Positions 12,418-21,887 of a DNA stretch of 64,000 bases are shown here, piece by piece. Below the pieces are notes generated by a model. It saw only the letters and a list, made by a program, of their open reading frames with translations, was not told the DNA's origin and searched no databases. The stretch comes from Demequina litorisediminis (GTDB lineage: Bacteria; Actinomycetota; Actinomycetes; Actinomycetales; Demequinaceae). How positions within the stretch are numbered: the stretch's first letter is position 1; every line of letters starts with the position of its first letter. The position numbers and the translations under genes are program-made. The stretch lies in assembly GCF_030161615.1 (NCBI RefSeq), contig NZ_BSUN01000001.1, positions 744,001-808,000 on the forward strand, written 5' to 3'.

Positions 12418-13207
12418 TCACCACTGGTCGTCGGGGTTGCAGTACAGGCGGCCCGTCGGCATGCCTCGCCCGCCGCAGTCGGACGCAAACTGCTCGTACT
12501 CCGAGCCGTACGTGCTCGCCCAGTACAGGTCGTCACACGCGACGTCGTCTCCCGCTCCGCACTGGTCGTACAGTGCATCGAGTTCCGGGTCGTCGCCGTA
12601 GTTCTGGGCGTCGTAGTTGACGTCGTAGTCCCAGCCATCGACAGTGCCGTCTTCGATGCTCTGCTGGATCCCGTCGGCAACGTCGAGACTTGCGACGATG
12701 ACGCCGGTAATCACCGCGGTCCATGCGATGGTCGCGATGATGCCAAGGACCAGGCCGGTCACGGCCATCCAGGTGCCCTTGCGGACCGCCTGCGCCGTGC
12801 GACGCATGCCCACGGCGCCGAGGACGATGGCGACGAACGCGAAGCCGAGCAGGCCCGTGACGAGCGCGGCGATCGACACACCGTCAAAGCCAGCGGGGCG
12901 GGAGGCGCCGGAGGTGTTCTGGCCGTATGCCTGGCTCCCAGCGGGAGCGGCATACGGGGGATGCGCGGCGTAGGCGGGAGGCGCGTATCCGTTGTCGCCC
13001 GCCGAGGCCTGCGAGGCATCGGCCGTGCCGTAGGAGTTCTGGGTGTACTGCGGCTGCTGAGCAGCGGCGTCCGTCTGCGGCGCCCAGGAGGGTGCCGGGG
13101 CGGCACCATACGGAGCGGGCGTGGTCGGCATCGGCTCCGTGGCGGGAAGGCTCGGCGCCGTTCAAGGAGCCGGACGAAGGGTTCTTGAACGGATCGGTGT
13201 CGGACAC
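12418..13207 (-). CDS. DUF4190-type membrane protein
   Basis: Protein of about 262 residues of unknown function. The N-terminal 110 residues are a low-complexity Pro/Ala/Tyr/Gln-rich cytosolic tail. Two membrane helices follow (VSIAALVTGLLGFAFVAIVLG and WMAVTGLVLGIIATIAWTAVI), the DUF4190 arrangement. The C-terminal 80 residues are acidic and Tyr/Asp-rich with five Cys, probably exposed outside the cell and disulfide-bonded. GTG start preceded by GAGGAG. One insertion near 13150 (GAAGGCTCGG) breaks the frame near residue 20, inside the tail. Convergent with the sdh operon. Confidence 0.75.
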
Positions 13208-13270
13208 GCAATTCTCCTCAGGAAGATGGGATGGCAACCCAGGAAATGTACTGGTCCTTGGCCATTGGCG

Positions 13271-14341
13271 CTAGGCCTGCCGCCTTCCGGTGGCGCGCGC
13301 CGTGGTCACGGAGCCGTGATGACGTCGAGCGGGAGTGTCCATGTCCCCCACCTCGGGCTCATCCTCGTCGCCGGTCATGACATCGGGATGTGTGCCGAGC
13401 CATGCGGCAGCGAACATCATGATGCGCGCCGTGAAGTCCACAAAGATCATGATGGTGAACACCGCTGTCACGGAGCCGAGCACCGGGTCACTGGACACCG
13501 ACGCCACCATGAACGACACGCCCTGGCGCAGGATGCCGATCGCGAGCGCTGAGACCAGCAGCGTCCACAGCAGTGGCCGCACGGGGCCCTGATAGCGCCC
13601 GAGCACCACGATGGCGAGGGCCACGAACGCGGCATCCAGCAGCACGCCCACCGCGATGGCTGGTCCTCGGATGATCCACGCGGACGCGAAGCCGTCCGAC
13701 AGCAGCGATGCGAGGACGGACGAGAACTCGGAGGCAAGGACCTGGAGCACGATGCCTGCGAGCACCAAGAGGATGATGGCAAACAGCGCGATGAAGTCGC
13801 GGATCTTGCCTTGCGAGGGCTTGGCCTCCGTCAGCCCCAGCATCGCTCGGACACCCAGACGCACTCCACGCAGGTACCGGGTCGCGGTGTTGAACAGGAT
13901 GAGGAACGAGACGAGACCCACGATGCCCGTGATGGTCTGGGGCGCGATCGAGTCGGGCGAGATGAGGCCTTCCTCGCCGTCGACGGCCACCACGCCGGGG
14001 ATGGCGTCGTTGAGGAAGGCGTAGAAGCGGTTCTGCCATTCCTCGTTGCCCGCCAGCAGGTAACTCGACAGGGTGATGGCGATCACCACCCCGGCCGCCA
14101 GAGACGTCAACGAGTAGTACGCGATGCCGCCCGAGAGGATCATGCCGTTGCGCAGTTTCATCGTCTCGAGGGTGCGGCCCGCACGGGTGCCCTCGAACCA
14201 GGCCTTCTTCTCCTTGGCCTGGTCGATGGCTTCCTTGGTGCGGTCGATGGCGCTCGCGTCGCTCCGTTCGTCGCGGTGCGACAACGACGTGCGATGCGCG
14301 GCGCTGCTCGCGTGACGCTGCGGGTCGTCGCGATCGCTCAT
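13271..14341 (-). CDS. YihY/BrkB-family inner membrane protein
   Basis: Intact frame of 356 residues. Six membrane helices with the family features: NGMILSGGIAYYSLTSLAAGVVIA in the first helix and an extended periplasmic region. The function of YihY proteins is not settled; some were misannotated as RNase BN. A charged N-terminal extension of about 50 residues, rich in Arg/Asp/Ser, and an Asp/Glu-rich tail lie in the cytosol. Follows trpS by four bases on the same strand, so the two are probably co-transcribed, as in many actinobacteria. Confidence 0.88.
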   Translation of the reverse strand: MSDRDDPQRHASSAAHRTSLSHRDERSDASAIDRTKEAIDQAKEKKAWFEGTRAGRTLETMKLRNGMILSGGIAYYSLTSLAAGVVIAITLSSYLLAGNEEWQNRFYAFLNDAIPGVVAVDGEEGLISPDSIAPQTITGIVGLVSFLILFNTATRYLRGVRLGVRAMLGLTEAKPSQGKIRDFIALFAIILLVLAGIVLQVLASEFSSVLASLLSDGFASAWIIRGPAIAVGVLLDAAFVALAIVVLGRYQGPVRPLLWTLLVSALAIGILRQGVSFMVASVSSDPVLGSVTAVFTIMIFVDFTARIMMFAAAWLGTHPDVMTGDEDEPEVGDMDTPARRHHGSVTTARATGRRQA

Positions 14342-14345
14342 CGAG

Positions 14346-15368
14346 TTACCTCCAGCGCTGCGGCTTCAGCAGTCCCACTCGATCGTAGAGGCGCTCCAGG
14401 GTTCCGCGCGCGATGGCGGAGGCCTTCTGCGCACCCTCGTCGAGCACCGTGTCGAGCCTTCGGGCGACTCGATCCACTCCATCGCGTTGTCGCGGATCGG
14501 GGTGAGGTAGGCGACCACCGCATCGGCCAGGTCCACCTTGAGGTGGCCGTACATCTTGCCCTGGTAGTCCTCGACGAGCCTGGTCGATGGAGCGGCCATC
14601 GATCGCGGAGTAGATGGACAGGAGGCTGGAGACTCCGGGCTTGGTCTCGCGGTCGAAGCGGATCTCGGTGTCGAGGTCCGTCACCGCGGACTTGATGGCC
14701 TTGGCGACCTTCTTGGGCTCCTCGAGGATCTCAATGAGGCCCTTGCCGTTCGATGCCGACTTGGACATCTTCTTGGTGGGCTCCTGGAGGTCGTAGATCT
14801 TCGCGGTCTCCTTCACGATGTACGGCTCCGGCACCACGGCCGAGCCCTCGCCAAGACGCGTGTTGAGGCGCTCAGCGAGGTCGCGCGAGAGCTCGAGGTG
14901 CTGTCGCTGGTCCTCGCCAACGGGCACCAGGTTGGTGTCATACAGCAGGATGTCGGCCGCCATGAGGACCGGGTACGTGAACAGGCCGACGTTGGTGCCG
15001 GACTCCCCCACCTTGGCGGACTTGTCCTTGAACTGGGTCATGCGCGACGCCTCACCGAAGCCGGTGAAGGTCGACAGCAGCCAGGCGAGTTCCGCATGCT
15101 CGGGCACGTGCGACTGCACGAACACGAGCGAGCGCTCGGGGTCCACGCCAGCGGCAAGGAACTGCGCGGCGGTGCGGCGCGTGCGCTCACGCAGCAGCGC
15201 GGGCTCGGGCGCGACGGTGAGTGCGTGAAGGTCGACGACGCCGTAGAGGGCGTCGTAGTCGTCCTGCAGGGCCACCCAGTTGACCAACGCGCCCAGGTAG
15301 TTACCGAGGTGCAGGGAGTCAGAGGTCGGCTGCATGGCCGAAAACACGCGAGGCTTCATACGCGCCAT
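14346..15368 (-). CDS. trpS: Tryptophanyl-tRNA synthetase
   Basis: Class I aminoacyl-tRNA synthetase charging tRNA-Trp. About 340 residues, normal length. The HIGH-like motif is [11 protein letters not shown] near residue 17 and the KMSKS loop is intact. Several ATG codons are available (15371, 15368, 15356); I chose ATGGCGCG. Two breaks: an AGCT insertion near 14581 (CAGGCTCGTC), and a second near 14456 (GAAGGCTCGAC) that needs a net loss of one base or gain of two to reach the conserved C-terminus [24 protein letters not shown]. The second does not fit the simple AGCT pattern. Confidence 0.92.
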   Translation of the reverse strand: MARMKPRVFSAMQPTSDSLHLGNYLGALVNWVALQDDYDALYGVVDLHALTVAPEPALLRERTRRTAAQFLAAGVDPERSLVFVQSHVPEHAELAWLLSTFTGFGEASRMTQFKDKSAKVGESGTNVGLFTYPVLMAADILLYDTNLVPVGEDQRQHLELSRDLAERLNTRLGEGSAVVPEPYIVKETAKIYDLQEPTKKMSKSASNGKGLIEILEEPKKVAKAIKSAVTDLDTEIRFDRETKPGVSSLLSIYSAIDGRSIDQARRGLPGQDVRPPQGGPGRCGGRLPHPDPRQRDGVDRVARRLDTVLDEGAQKASAIARGTLERLYDRVGLLKPQRWR

Positions 15369-15449
15369 CATCCCAAACTCAGGCGAGTGCGCGAAACCCA
15401 CGACCACCGAGGGCGCGGCACGCCTCGGCAGGCATGGGGAGGGCGGCGG

Positions 15450-15821
15450 TTACGTGGCCTCGGCGTCGTAGGGGATGCCGGTGGCGGTCACGCTCTGGCC
15501 AGAAGCATGAGCGGCCGATGCCGGCGAGGTCGTGGCGGCCGCCGTCGCCCCCGCCGCTCGTGCGGCGGGCGCGGCGGACGGTTCCGCGAGCGCCTCGCGC
15601 ACGATGCGGCGAGGGTCGTACTGACGAGGGTCGTACTGAGTCCAGTCGACATCGGCGCCGACGTCGGCCTTCAACTGATCCTTGTTCTGATTGACGTAGT
15701 CGCGTCCACGCACCACCCACGCGCGCAGTTGCTTCGCGTACTCGGGCATCCTCTCGGGGCCGACCACAACGATCGCCACGAGGATGATGACGAGAAGCTC
15801 CCCGCCGTTGATGTCAAACAC
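15450..15821 (-). CDS. tatB: Twin-arginine translocase subunit TatB
   Basis: 123 residues. One N-terminal membrane helix (GGELLVIILVAIVVVGPERMPEY) with the conserved Gly-Pro-Glu hinge, then an amphipathic helix and a long Ala/Ser-rich tail, the TatA/B layout. The position directly downstream of htrA in the sigE block identifies it as TatB rather than TatA. GTG start. Intact frame. Part of the Tat receptor complex for folded protein export. Confidence 0.85.
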   Translation of the reverse strand: MFDINGGELLVIILVAIVVVGPERMPEYAKQLRAWVVRGRDYVNQNKDQLKADVGADVDWTQYDPRQYDPRRIVREALAEPSAAPAARAAGATAAATTSPASAAHASGQSVTATGIPYDAEAT

Positions 15822-15838
15822 GCGACTATTGTGCCTCG

Positions 15839-17254
15839 CTACGGCTGCTCGTAGGTCACTTCGTCGCTCGAACCGAGCGTCACGGTGATGTCCTCGGACG
15901 AGTCGCCGTGCTGCACGGTGAGCACCACATCGTCGCCTGCAGCCTTGGCGCGGATCGCGACGATCGGCTCGTCGGTCTGCGTGATGGGACGGCCGTCGAT
16001 CGCGGTGATGACGTCACCGGCCTCGATGCCCGCCTGGTCGGCGGGACCGCCCTCGACGACGCCGCTGGAGTCGTCGACGACCATGACGCCCTCGCCCGTG
16101 TAGCGACCATCGAGCCTGCACGCCGATGACCGGGTACGTGGCCACACCGTTCTCGATGAGCCTGCTCCGCGGTGCGCTGCGCCTGGTTCGAGGGGATCGC
16201 GAAGCCCAGGCCGATGGACCCGGTCTCCGATGACGTCCCCGAGAGGGTGGCGATGGCGGAGTTCACGCCGATGACCTCGCCGTTGGCGTTCAGCAGGGGG
16301 CCGCCCGAATTGCCGGGGTTGATCGCCGCGTCCGTCTGAAGCGCATCGATGTAGGCCTGCGTCTGGGTGTCACCCGCGGTCACGGGACGGTGCATCGACG
16401 AGATGATGCCGGTGGTCACCGTGCCCTCAAGTCCCAGCGGCGAGCCGACGGCGATGGTCGCGTCGCCCACGACCACCTCATCAGAGTCAGCGAAGGTCAG
16501 CGGGGTGAGGCCGTCGAGATCGACCTTGATGACCGCCAGGTCGTAGTCGGCGGTGGCCCCGACCAGGCTCGGCAGCGTGCTCCGAGCCATCGGAGAACAC
16601 CACGGTGATCGAGGTGGCTCCGTCGACCACGTGATTGTTGGTCAGGATGTAGCCGTCCTCCTGAATGACGAACCCTGAGCCGGTCGCGGAGCCGCCCTCC
16701 ATGGTCGACTCGATCGACACCACGGACGGCATGACCTCGGCGGCGACTGCGGCAACGGAGCCCGCCTCGCGGTCAACGCTCTGTCCCTCTGTGACGGACA
16801 GCGACGCGCTGGGGCTGCCGAACTCGTCGTAGGCCCACGCACCGGCGAAACCGCCTCCCAGGCCGAGCAGGAGGGCACCTGCGGCGATGCCCGCGATAGC
16901 GCCGCCGCCGAGGCGCCCCTTCTTCTCCTTCACGGGAGCAGGCGGTGCGTCGTAGCCCGAGCCGTCGTAGGCGGGCTGGGCGGTCAGCATCGTGCCGTCG
17001 CTCTGAGGCGCCAAGGTGGCGGCGGGGACCGGAGGCGCGACGGGGGCATCGGCCATGGCCGATGCTTCAGGAGCGGCGGGTGCGGCGGGTGCCACCGGAG
17101 CCGCCGTCACCGGGTGCACCGCGGTCGGCGCGACCTGCGCGTCGGTCTCCTGGCCGTGCGTGGGGATCACCTCGGTGTCCTGCTGCTGGGAGGCGTCCGC
17201 GCCCTGCGAAGGACGCTGCTCACCGTTCGGAGACGCGAAGGGGTTGTCAGTCAT
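15839..17254 (-). CDS. htrA: HtrA/DegP-type membrane-anchored serine protease
   Basis: Envelope stress protease and chaperone, about 470 residues. The N-terminal 110 residues are a Pro/Ala/Gln-rich cytosolic tail, then one membrane helix ([23 protein letters not shown]), a trypsin-like domain with the triad His in LTNNHVV, Asp in DYDLAVIKV and Ser in NPGNSGGPL, and a C-terminal PDZ domain ([19 protein letters not shown]). Three AGCT insertions near 16571, 16157 and 16116 break the frame. Lies 18 bases after the anti-sigma gene and before tatB, as in the Mycobacterium sigE locus. Regulation by the ECF sigma factor is likely. Confidence 0.93.
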
Positions 17255-17272
17255 GGGGGCTCCTTGTGAGGT

Positions 17273-18121
17273 CTAGTCTCCGGCGACGACGTCCGCGACC
17301 CGCTCCACGCCATCAACGACGCGGCTCATGATCCCGGAGGACTCGTCGGAGGGAAAACTCGAGGCCACCGCCTCAAGGGTCGCGGCGGCGCACTCGCACG
17401 TCGCGGAGATGACGATGTCCCCCGCCTGCCACACCACCTGCCGCGGGTCCTCGCTCACGAGGTACGCGGAGGTATGGCCCAGGTCAATCGTCGCGAAATG
17501 ATCCCCAAGCCCATCGGCCAATTGGCCGTGCTGCTCGGTGATCACGATGGTGTCGAGGTCGGCGAGCATCGACACCACGAGCACGGTCCCACCCGAGCCA
17601 TCGGTGACGAGGCGACCCTCCACGGGCACCAGGTCGGACTCCTCCCAGTCGGGACTTGCCCAGTCGCGCAGCTCTTCCCCGCTGCGCACCGACGCGGCCT
17701 CCAGGAACGTGGTCGGATCCGCGGCTGCCGAATCGGCGGAGCCCTCCGCGGAGGCGAACGTCACCTGAGGTGGTGCGCCGATGGAGTACAGGACACCCAC
17801 GGAGGCACCCAGTACGGCCATCACGACGACGAGCACCATCACCGGACGGGTTCCCCGGCCCGATGCGGCACGCGCCACGTGCTTGGACTCGCCCTTGGCG
17901 ATCTCGGCCATGCGCTCACGGTCGAGAAGGCGACGGGCGAAAGTCATGTCGATGCCAGCGGAGGACGTGCGCAGCGCCTCACGCGCTGCGCGCAGGTCAT
18001 CCCACCTCAGCCGGCAGTCCTGGCAGGTGTCGAGGTGTGCCATCGCCTCCGCGCACTGCTCGGCATTCAGACGGTTGTCGAGCAGGTCGTGGATGCGGTC
18101 TCCGAGATGTGCGTCGCTCAC
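17273..18121 (-). CDS. Anti-sigma factor with zinc-finger domain (RseA-like)
   Basis: 282 residues, intact. The N-terminal zinc-binding motif HLDTCQDC near residues 29-36 is of the ZAS (zf-HC2) type that clamps ECF sigma factors. A single membrane helix (PVMVLVVVMAVLGASVGVLYSIG) near residue 100 places the remaining 170 residues outside the membrane. The GTG start overlaps the sigma factor stop (GTGA), so the two are made in fixed ratio. Expected to hold the sigma factor inactive until envelope stress. Confidence 0.88.
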   Translation of the reverse strand: MSDAHLGDRIHDLLDNRLNAEQCAEAMAHLDTCQDCRLRWDDLRAAREALRTSSAGIDMTFARRLLDRERMAEIAKGESKHVARAASGRGTRPVMVLVVVMAVLGASVGVLYSIGAPPQVTFASAEGSADSAAADPTTFLEAASVRSGEELRDWASPDWEESDLVPVEGRLVTDGSGGTVLVVSMLADLDTIVITEQHGQLADGLGDHFATIDLGHTSAYLVSEDPRQVVWQAGDIVISATCECAAATLEAVASSFPSDESSGIMSRVVDGVERVADVVAGD

Positions 18122-18716
18122 CCGTCACCTCGCGTCGGCGCGCGGTGAGCCAAAGACTCACGGAGCCTTCGCACGAGCGCGAGACAGTCGGGAGCGGACG
18201 GTACCCATCTTGATGCCGAGCGTGGCAGCGATCTCCTCATAGGAGAGCCCCTCGATGTCGGACAGCACCACGGCGGCGCGGTACTCCGGCTGGAGGTCGG
18301 CAAGGGCGGCGATGATGTCGTCACCCAGATGGGACATGTCGAAGGCGTCCTCGGGCTGTCCCGACCGCTCGTGGCGGTCGAAGGCGTCAGACGTGGCGAC
18401 AGACGCGTCATCATCGGCCATGAAATCGAACCGGATGCGCTTCTTGCGACGCATGCGGTCGAGGAACAGGTTGGTCGTGATGCGGTGAAGCCAGCCCTCG
18501 AACGTGCCGGGCTTGTACTGCGACAGCGAGTTGAACACGCGGATGAACACATCCTGCGTGAGGTCCTCGGCGTCGTGCTGGTTACCCGTCAGGTGGTAGG
18601 CCAAGCGATACACGCGACCGGAGTGCTCCTCGACAATGCGCTCCCACGTCAGGTCATGCGGGGCGGTCGAGCCTCGCGGAGGATGACAGGGTGGCAATCT
18701 CCTGTGTTTGCGTCAT
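18118..18716 (-). CDS. sigE: ECF-type RNA polymerase sigma factor (SigE-like)
   Basis: About 198 residues. Sigma region 2 is in [30 protein letters not shown] and region 4 in [29 protein letters not shown]. The true start is ATG at 18716 with GGAGGAGGG upstream. The first codons are in another frame because of an insertion near 18670 (GCGAGCCTCGACC for GCGAGCTCGACC); a second insertion near 18168 breaks the last 15 residues. Directs genes for envelope stress, including the downstream htrA by analogy with Mycobacterium. Autoregulation is supported by a matching promoter upstream. Confidence 0.92.
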
Positions 18717-18743
18717 GCGTTTTCCCTCCTCCACGTCACGGTC

Positions 18744-18770
18744 AACGGATATCGATAGGACCATGTTCCC
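18744..18770 (-). promoter_or_regulatory. ECF-type promoter upstream of sigE
   Basis: On the minus strand GGGAAC (18765-18770) is followed after 17 bases by CGTT (18744-18747). This fits the GGAAC-N16/17-CGTT consensus used by SigE-type factors. Transcription would start about 20 bases before the sigE ATG. A second GGAAC lies just upstream at 18775-18779. The layout predicts a positive feedback loop restrained by the co-transcribed anti-sigma factor. Confidence 0.65.
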
Positions 18771-18841
18771 ACGCGTTCCTGGGAGTTTGCTGAGACAGAG
18801 GTCCCTCGCCTCCCGTTACGATGACGCACAGGAGGCTGACG

Positions 18842-19475
18842 ATGAGCATCGAAGCGGCGAACTGGGCGTACTGCGAGGACTTCCGTCCCGAGGACCGCGT
18901 CCTTCTTGAGGCACGCGACGTGGCCGATCAGCTCGGCTGCACCCCCGTTCACCCCGGCGCTGGCCTCTTGCGCCTGCTGGCACAGGTGTCCGGCGCGCGG
19001 TCGATCGTCGAGATCGGCACGGGCGCGGGAGTGTCCACCACGTACCTGCTGCGCGGCATGGGCGACGAGGGCGTGATCACCACCATCGACGTGGAGCCCG
19101 AGCACCACAAGGCCGCCAAGCGCACGCTTGCCGCCGCGGGGATTCGCCCCGAGCGCGCCCGCATGATCACCGGTCGCGCGCTTGAGGTGTTGCCGCGCCT
19201 GACCGACGCCGGCTACGACCTGGTCCTGATCGACGCACGCAAGGCCGAGTACCCGCAGTACCTTGAGCAGGCGCTGCGCCTGCTACGCGTGGGTGGCATG
19301 GTCGTGCTCGACAACGCCCTGTGGCACGGACGTGTCCCCGACCCGGCGCAGCGCGACGAGTCCACGACCGCAGTGCGCTCCACGTTGAAGCCTGGTGCGC
19401 GACGACGAACGCCTCACCGCCGTGATGACGCCCTCGGGCGACGGCCTCCTGGTCGCGGTCAAGAACACCCCGTAG
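18842..19475 (+). CDS. Class I O-methyltransferase (Rv1220c-like)
   Basis: About 211 residues. The SAM-binding motif is VEIGTGAGVSTTYLLRGM near residue 58, with acidic residues of motif II in TTIDVEP and a metal/substrate motif DLVLIDARKAEYPQYLEQALRLLRVGGMVVLDN typical of the methyltransferase_3 (CCoAOMT-like) family. ATG start with AGGAGG upstream. One insertion near 19390 (AAGCCTGG for AAGCTGG) breaks the last 25 residues. Divergent from sigE, exactly as Rv1220c is from sigE in M. tuberculosis; the substrate is unknown. Confidence 0.88.
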
Positions 19476-19512
19476 GCCCGACAAGGCTCCACCCCGCCTC
19501 CGGACACACCAA

Positions 19513-19546
19513 AGTCCGGGCGACCCGTGCATCGGCCGTCCGGACT
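19513..19546. terminator. Hairpin between methyltransferase and DUF3117 genes
   Basis: Inverted repeat AGTCCGG (19513-19519) and CCGGACT (19540-19546) with a 20-base loop, lying between two convergent genes. The weak stem and long loop make this a modest terminator candidate. The loop contains GCATCGGCC, the over-represented 9-mer. Confidence 0.4.
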
Positions 19547-19575
19547 GAGGCGAAAAGAAGGGGTGAGGGAATTCC

Positions 19576-19743
19576 CTACTGGAGGGCGCCCGCGAGGGCG
19601 TCGCGCAGAGCCGCGACCTCGTCGGCGTTGATCTCGACGACCAGACGGCCACCGCCCTCGAGCGGAACGCGCATCACATAGCCGCGACCCTCCTTCACGA
19701 CCTCCATGGGGCCGTCACCGGTACGGGGCTTCATCGCAGCCAT
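19576..19743 (-). CDS. DUF3117 small conserved actinobacterial protein
   Basis: 55 residues, intact, matching the whole length of the DUF3117 family: MAAMKPRTGDGP at the start, VPLEGGGRLVVEI in the middle and a helical LxxAL end. Function unknown; conserved through Actinobacteria and usually near dapE, as here. ATG start with GAGGAGAG upstream. Confidence 0.9.
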   Translation of the reverse strand: MAAMKPRTGDGPMEVVKEGRGYVMRVPLEGGGRLVVEINADEVAALRDALAGALQ

Positions 19744-19848
19744 ATGCGTCTCTCCTCGGAACTCACCAGCCGGACCGCGCAGGCGCGCGGCACCGCCCAC
19801 CATTCTACGGCTTTGGGACCACCGTCCCAAAAACGAGTGAGACGCGCG

Positions 19849-20625
19849 TCACATTGGCTCGGTCAGCGGCCCGTCCTCGACAGTCACCGGCCCGGTGCCT
19901 TCTCCCCGCGCGTAGTCGACGACGATCTGCACGGCTTCCTCGATGTCGTCGGTGACGTGGAACAGGTCGAGGTCTGTGGCGGCCGCCTTGCCGTCGGCCA
20001 CCATCGAGTCACGCAGCCAGGCCACCAGCCCGTCCCAGTAAGCGTGTCCCACGAGCACCACGGGGAACTTGGTGATGGTGCGTGTCTGCACCAGGGTGAG
20101 CGACTCGAAGAGCCTCGTCCATGGTGCCGAAGCCGCCGGGCAACACGATGAAGCCCTGCGCGTACTTCACGAACATGGTCTTGCGAGCGAAGAAGTACCG
20201 GAAGTTGATGCCGAGGTTGACGTATTTGTTGACGCCCTGCTCGAAGGGGAGGCTCGATTCCGAGGCCAACGGACACGCCGCCAGCCTCCTGGGCGCCCCG
20301 GTTCGCGGCCTCCATGACGCCGGGGCCGCCGCCCGTGATGACGGCGAAGCCCTCCTCCACTAGGCGGCGTCCCACGGTGACGCCCTGCTGGTAGTCGGGT
20401 GCGTCCTCCTTGGTGCGGGCCGAGCCGAACACCGAGATGGCGGGGCCCAGGCTCCGCGAGGGCACCGAAGCCCTCGACGAACTCGCTTTGGATCCGCAGC
20501 ACGCGCCAGGGGTCGCCGTGCAGCCAGTCGGGTTCGTCTTGTCCGCCGAGCAGGCGCCCCGAGGTCGAGGTCTTGGGGATGTTCGGGCCGCGAAGCAGGA
20601 CGGGGCCCTTGCGGTACTCGCTCAT
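19849..20625 (-). CDS. LOG-family (TIGR00730) Rossmann-fold protein
   Basis: About 257 residues. Signature motifs are present: VITGGGPGVMEAANRGA and the LPGGFGTMDE motif of cytokinin-riboside-monophosphate phosphoribohydrolases (LOG / lysine-decarboxylase-like). Such enzymes release the base from nucleoside monophosphates; the bacterial substrate is often unclear. Three AGCT insertions near 20451, 20254 and 20112 break the frame, the last within the catalytic PGGFGTMDEL region. Lies 45 bases downstream of dapE on the same strand, as in Mycobacterium. Confidence 0.88.
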
Positions 20626-20669
20626 GGTTCCTCCTCAGGGTGCGTGGGATGGCCGATGCGGTGGCCGGC

Positions 20670-21770
20670 TCAGTGCGTGAGCCAGGCCTCCAAGCCCGCG
20701 CGACAGGCGTGGATGTCGCTCACGGGGCAGTGCTCGTTGTCGGTGTGGGCCAGGCTCGGGATCGCCCGGCCCGTAATTGACGGCGGGAATCCCGAGCGCG
20801 GCGAAGCGTGCCACGTCGGTCCATCCCTGCTTGGCACGCGGGGCGTCCACGCCGGTGGCGGCCACGGCCGCGGCGAAGGAGGCCGCCAGCGGCGCGTCGA
20901 GGCCGGGACGGGCGGCACCGGAGAGGTCGGTGAACTCGAGGCTCCAGTCGCTCAGACCCGCGCCTGCGACGAAGCCCTTGAAGCGGTCCTTGGCCTCCTC
21001 AAGGCTCCAACGCGGGGAGAAGCGGTAGTTGATGGTCACCACGCATTCGTCGGGAATGACGTTGGTCGCGATGCCACCGCGCACGAGGACGGCGTTCAGG
21101 CCCTCGCGGTACGTCAGCCCCTCCACCTCGTGCTGCTCGGCCTCGTAGGCGGCGAGTGCGGCGAGCAGGGGCGCGGCACCGTGGATGGCGTTGACTCCCT
21201 TCCACGCACGCGCGCTGTGGGCGGCCACTCCCCCGGTACGCACCTCGGCGCGCAGGGTGCCGTTACAGCCGCCCTCGATGACGCCGGAGGTGGGTTCGCA
21301 GAGCACCGCGAAGTCCGCGCGCAGCAGGTCGGCGTGCTTGCGTGCGAGGCGTCCGAGGCCGTTCTTCGACTCCTCGACCTCCTCGTGGTCGTACAGCACC
21401 CAGGTGATGTCACGCGTCGGTGCGGTGAGCCTGTGCCGCGAGGCTCAGCATGACGGCGACGCCCGTCTTCATGTCGGTCGCGCCGCGGCCCCACAGCGTG
21501 GCTCCATCGTCGTCCCAGCGCGACGGAACGTTGTTCTTGATCGGCACGGTGTCGAGGTGGCCCGCGATGATGACGCGCTCGGCGGCTCCCGTCTCGGTGC
21601 GCGCGATGATCGCGTCGCCGTCCCGCGTGATGGCAAGGTGGGGCGCCTGCGCCCTCAGGGCCGCCTCAACGGCGTCGGCAATCGCGTGCTCGCCGCCACT
21701 CACGGACGGAATGTCGATGAGCCTGCGCCGCAAGGTGTTCGACGGGGGCGGTGAGGTCAATCGAGGCCAT
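20670..21770 (-). CDS. dapE: Succinyl-diaminopimelate desuccinylase
   Basis: Removes succinate from N-succinyl-LL-diaminopimelate, a late step to lysine and peptidoglycan. About 366 residues, M20 metallopeptidase fold: metal ligands in AGHLDTVP and WGRGATDMKTG, the catalytic Glu pair in YDHEEVEESKNG, and a C-terminal His in the AHTDNEH region. The start ATGGCCTCGATTGAC gives an N-terminus that joins LIDIPSVSGGE only after removing an insertion near 21722. Other insertions are near 21429 and 20754. Divergent from dapD; a direct repeat lies between. Confidence 0.92.
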
Positions 21771-21791
21771 GTGGCCACCCTATCCACGCCG

Positions 21792-21851
21792 TAGGAACGT
21801 CAGCGCTCACGTGACCGCTCCCAGCGGGTTCCCTAGGAACGTCAGCACTCA
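21792..21851. repeat. Direct repeat between dapE and dapD
   Basis: An 18-base sequence TAGGAACGTCAGCGCTCA at 21792-21809 recurs at 21834-21851 with one mismatch. The copies start 42 bases apart, close to four helical turns, and lie in the 117-base gap between divergent starts. Possible paired binding site for a regulator of diaminopimelate genes; no known factor is recognised. Confidence 0.5.
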
Positions 21852-21887
21852 TCGGCCCCGGCAGCGGCCGCCCGTAGGATGGTCGCC

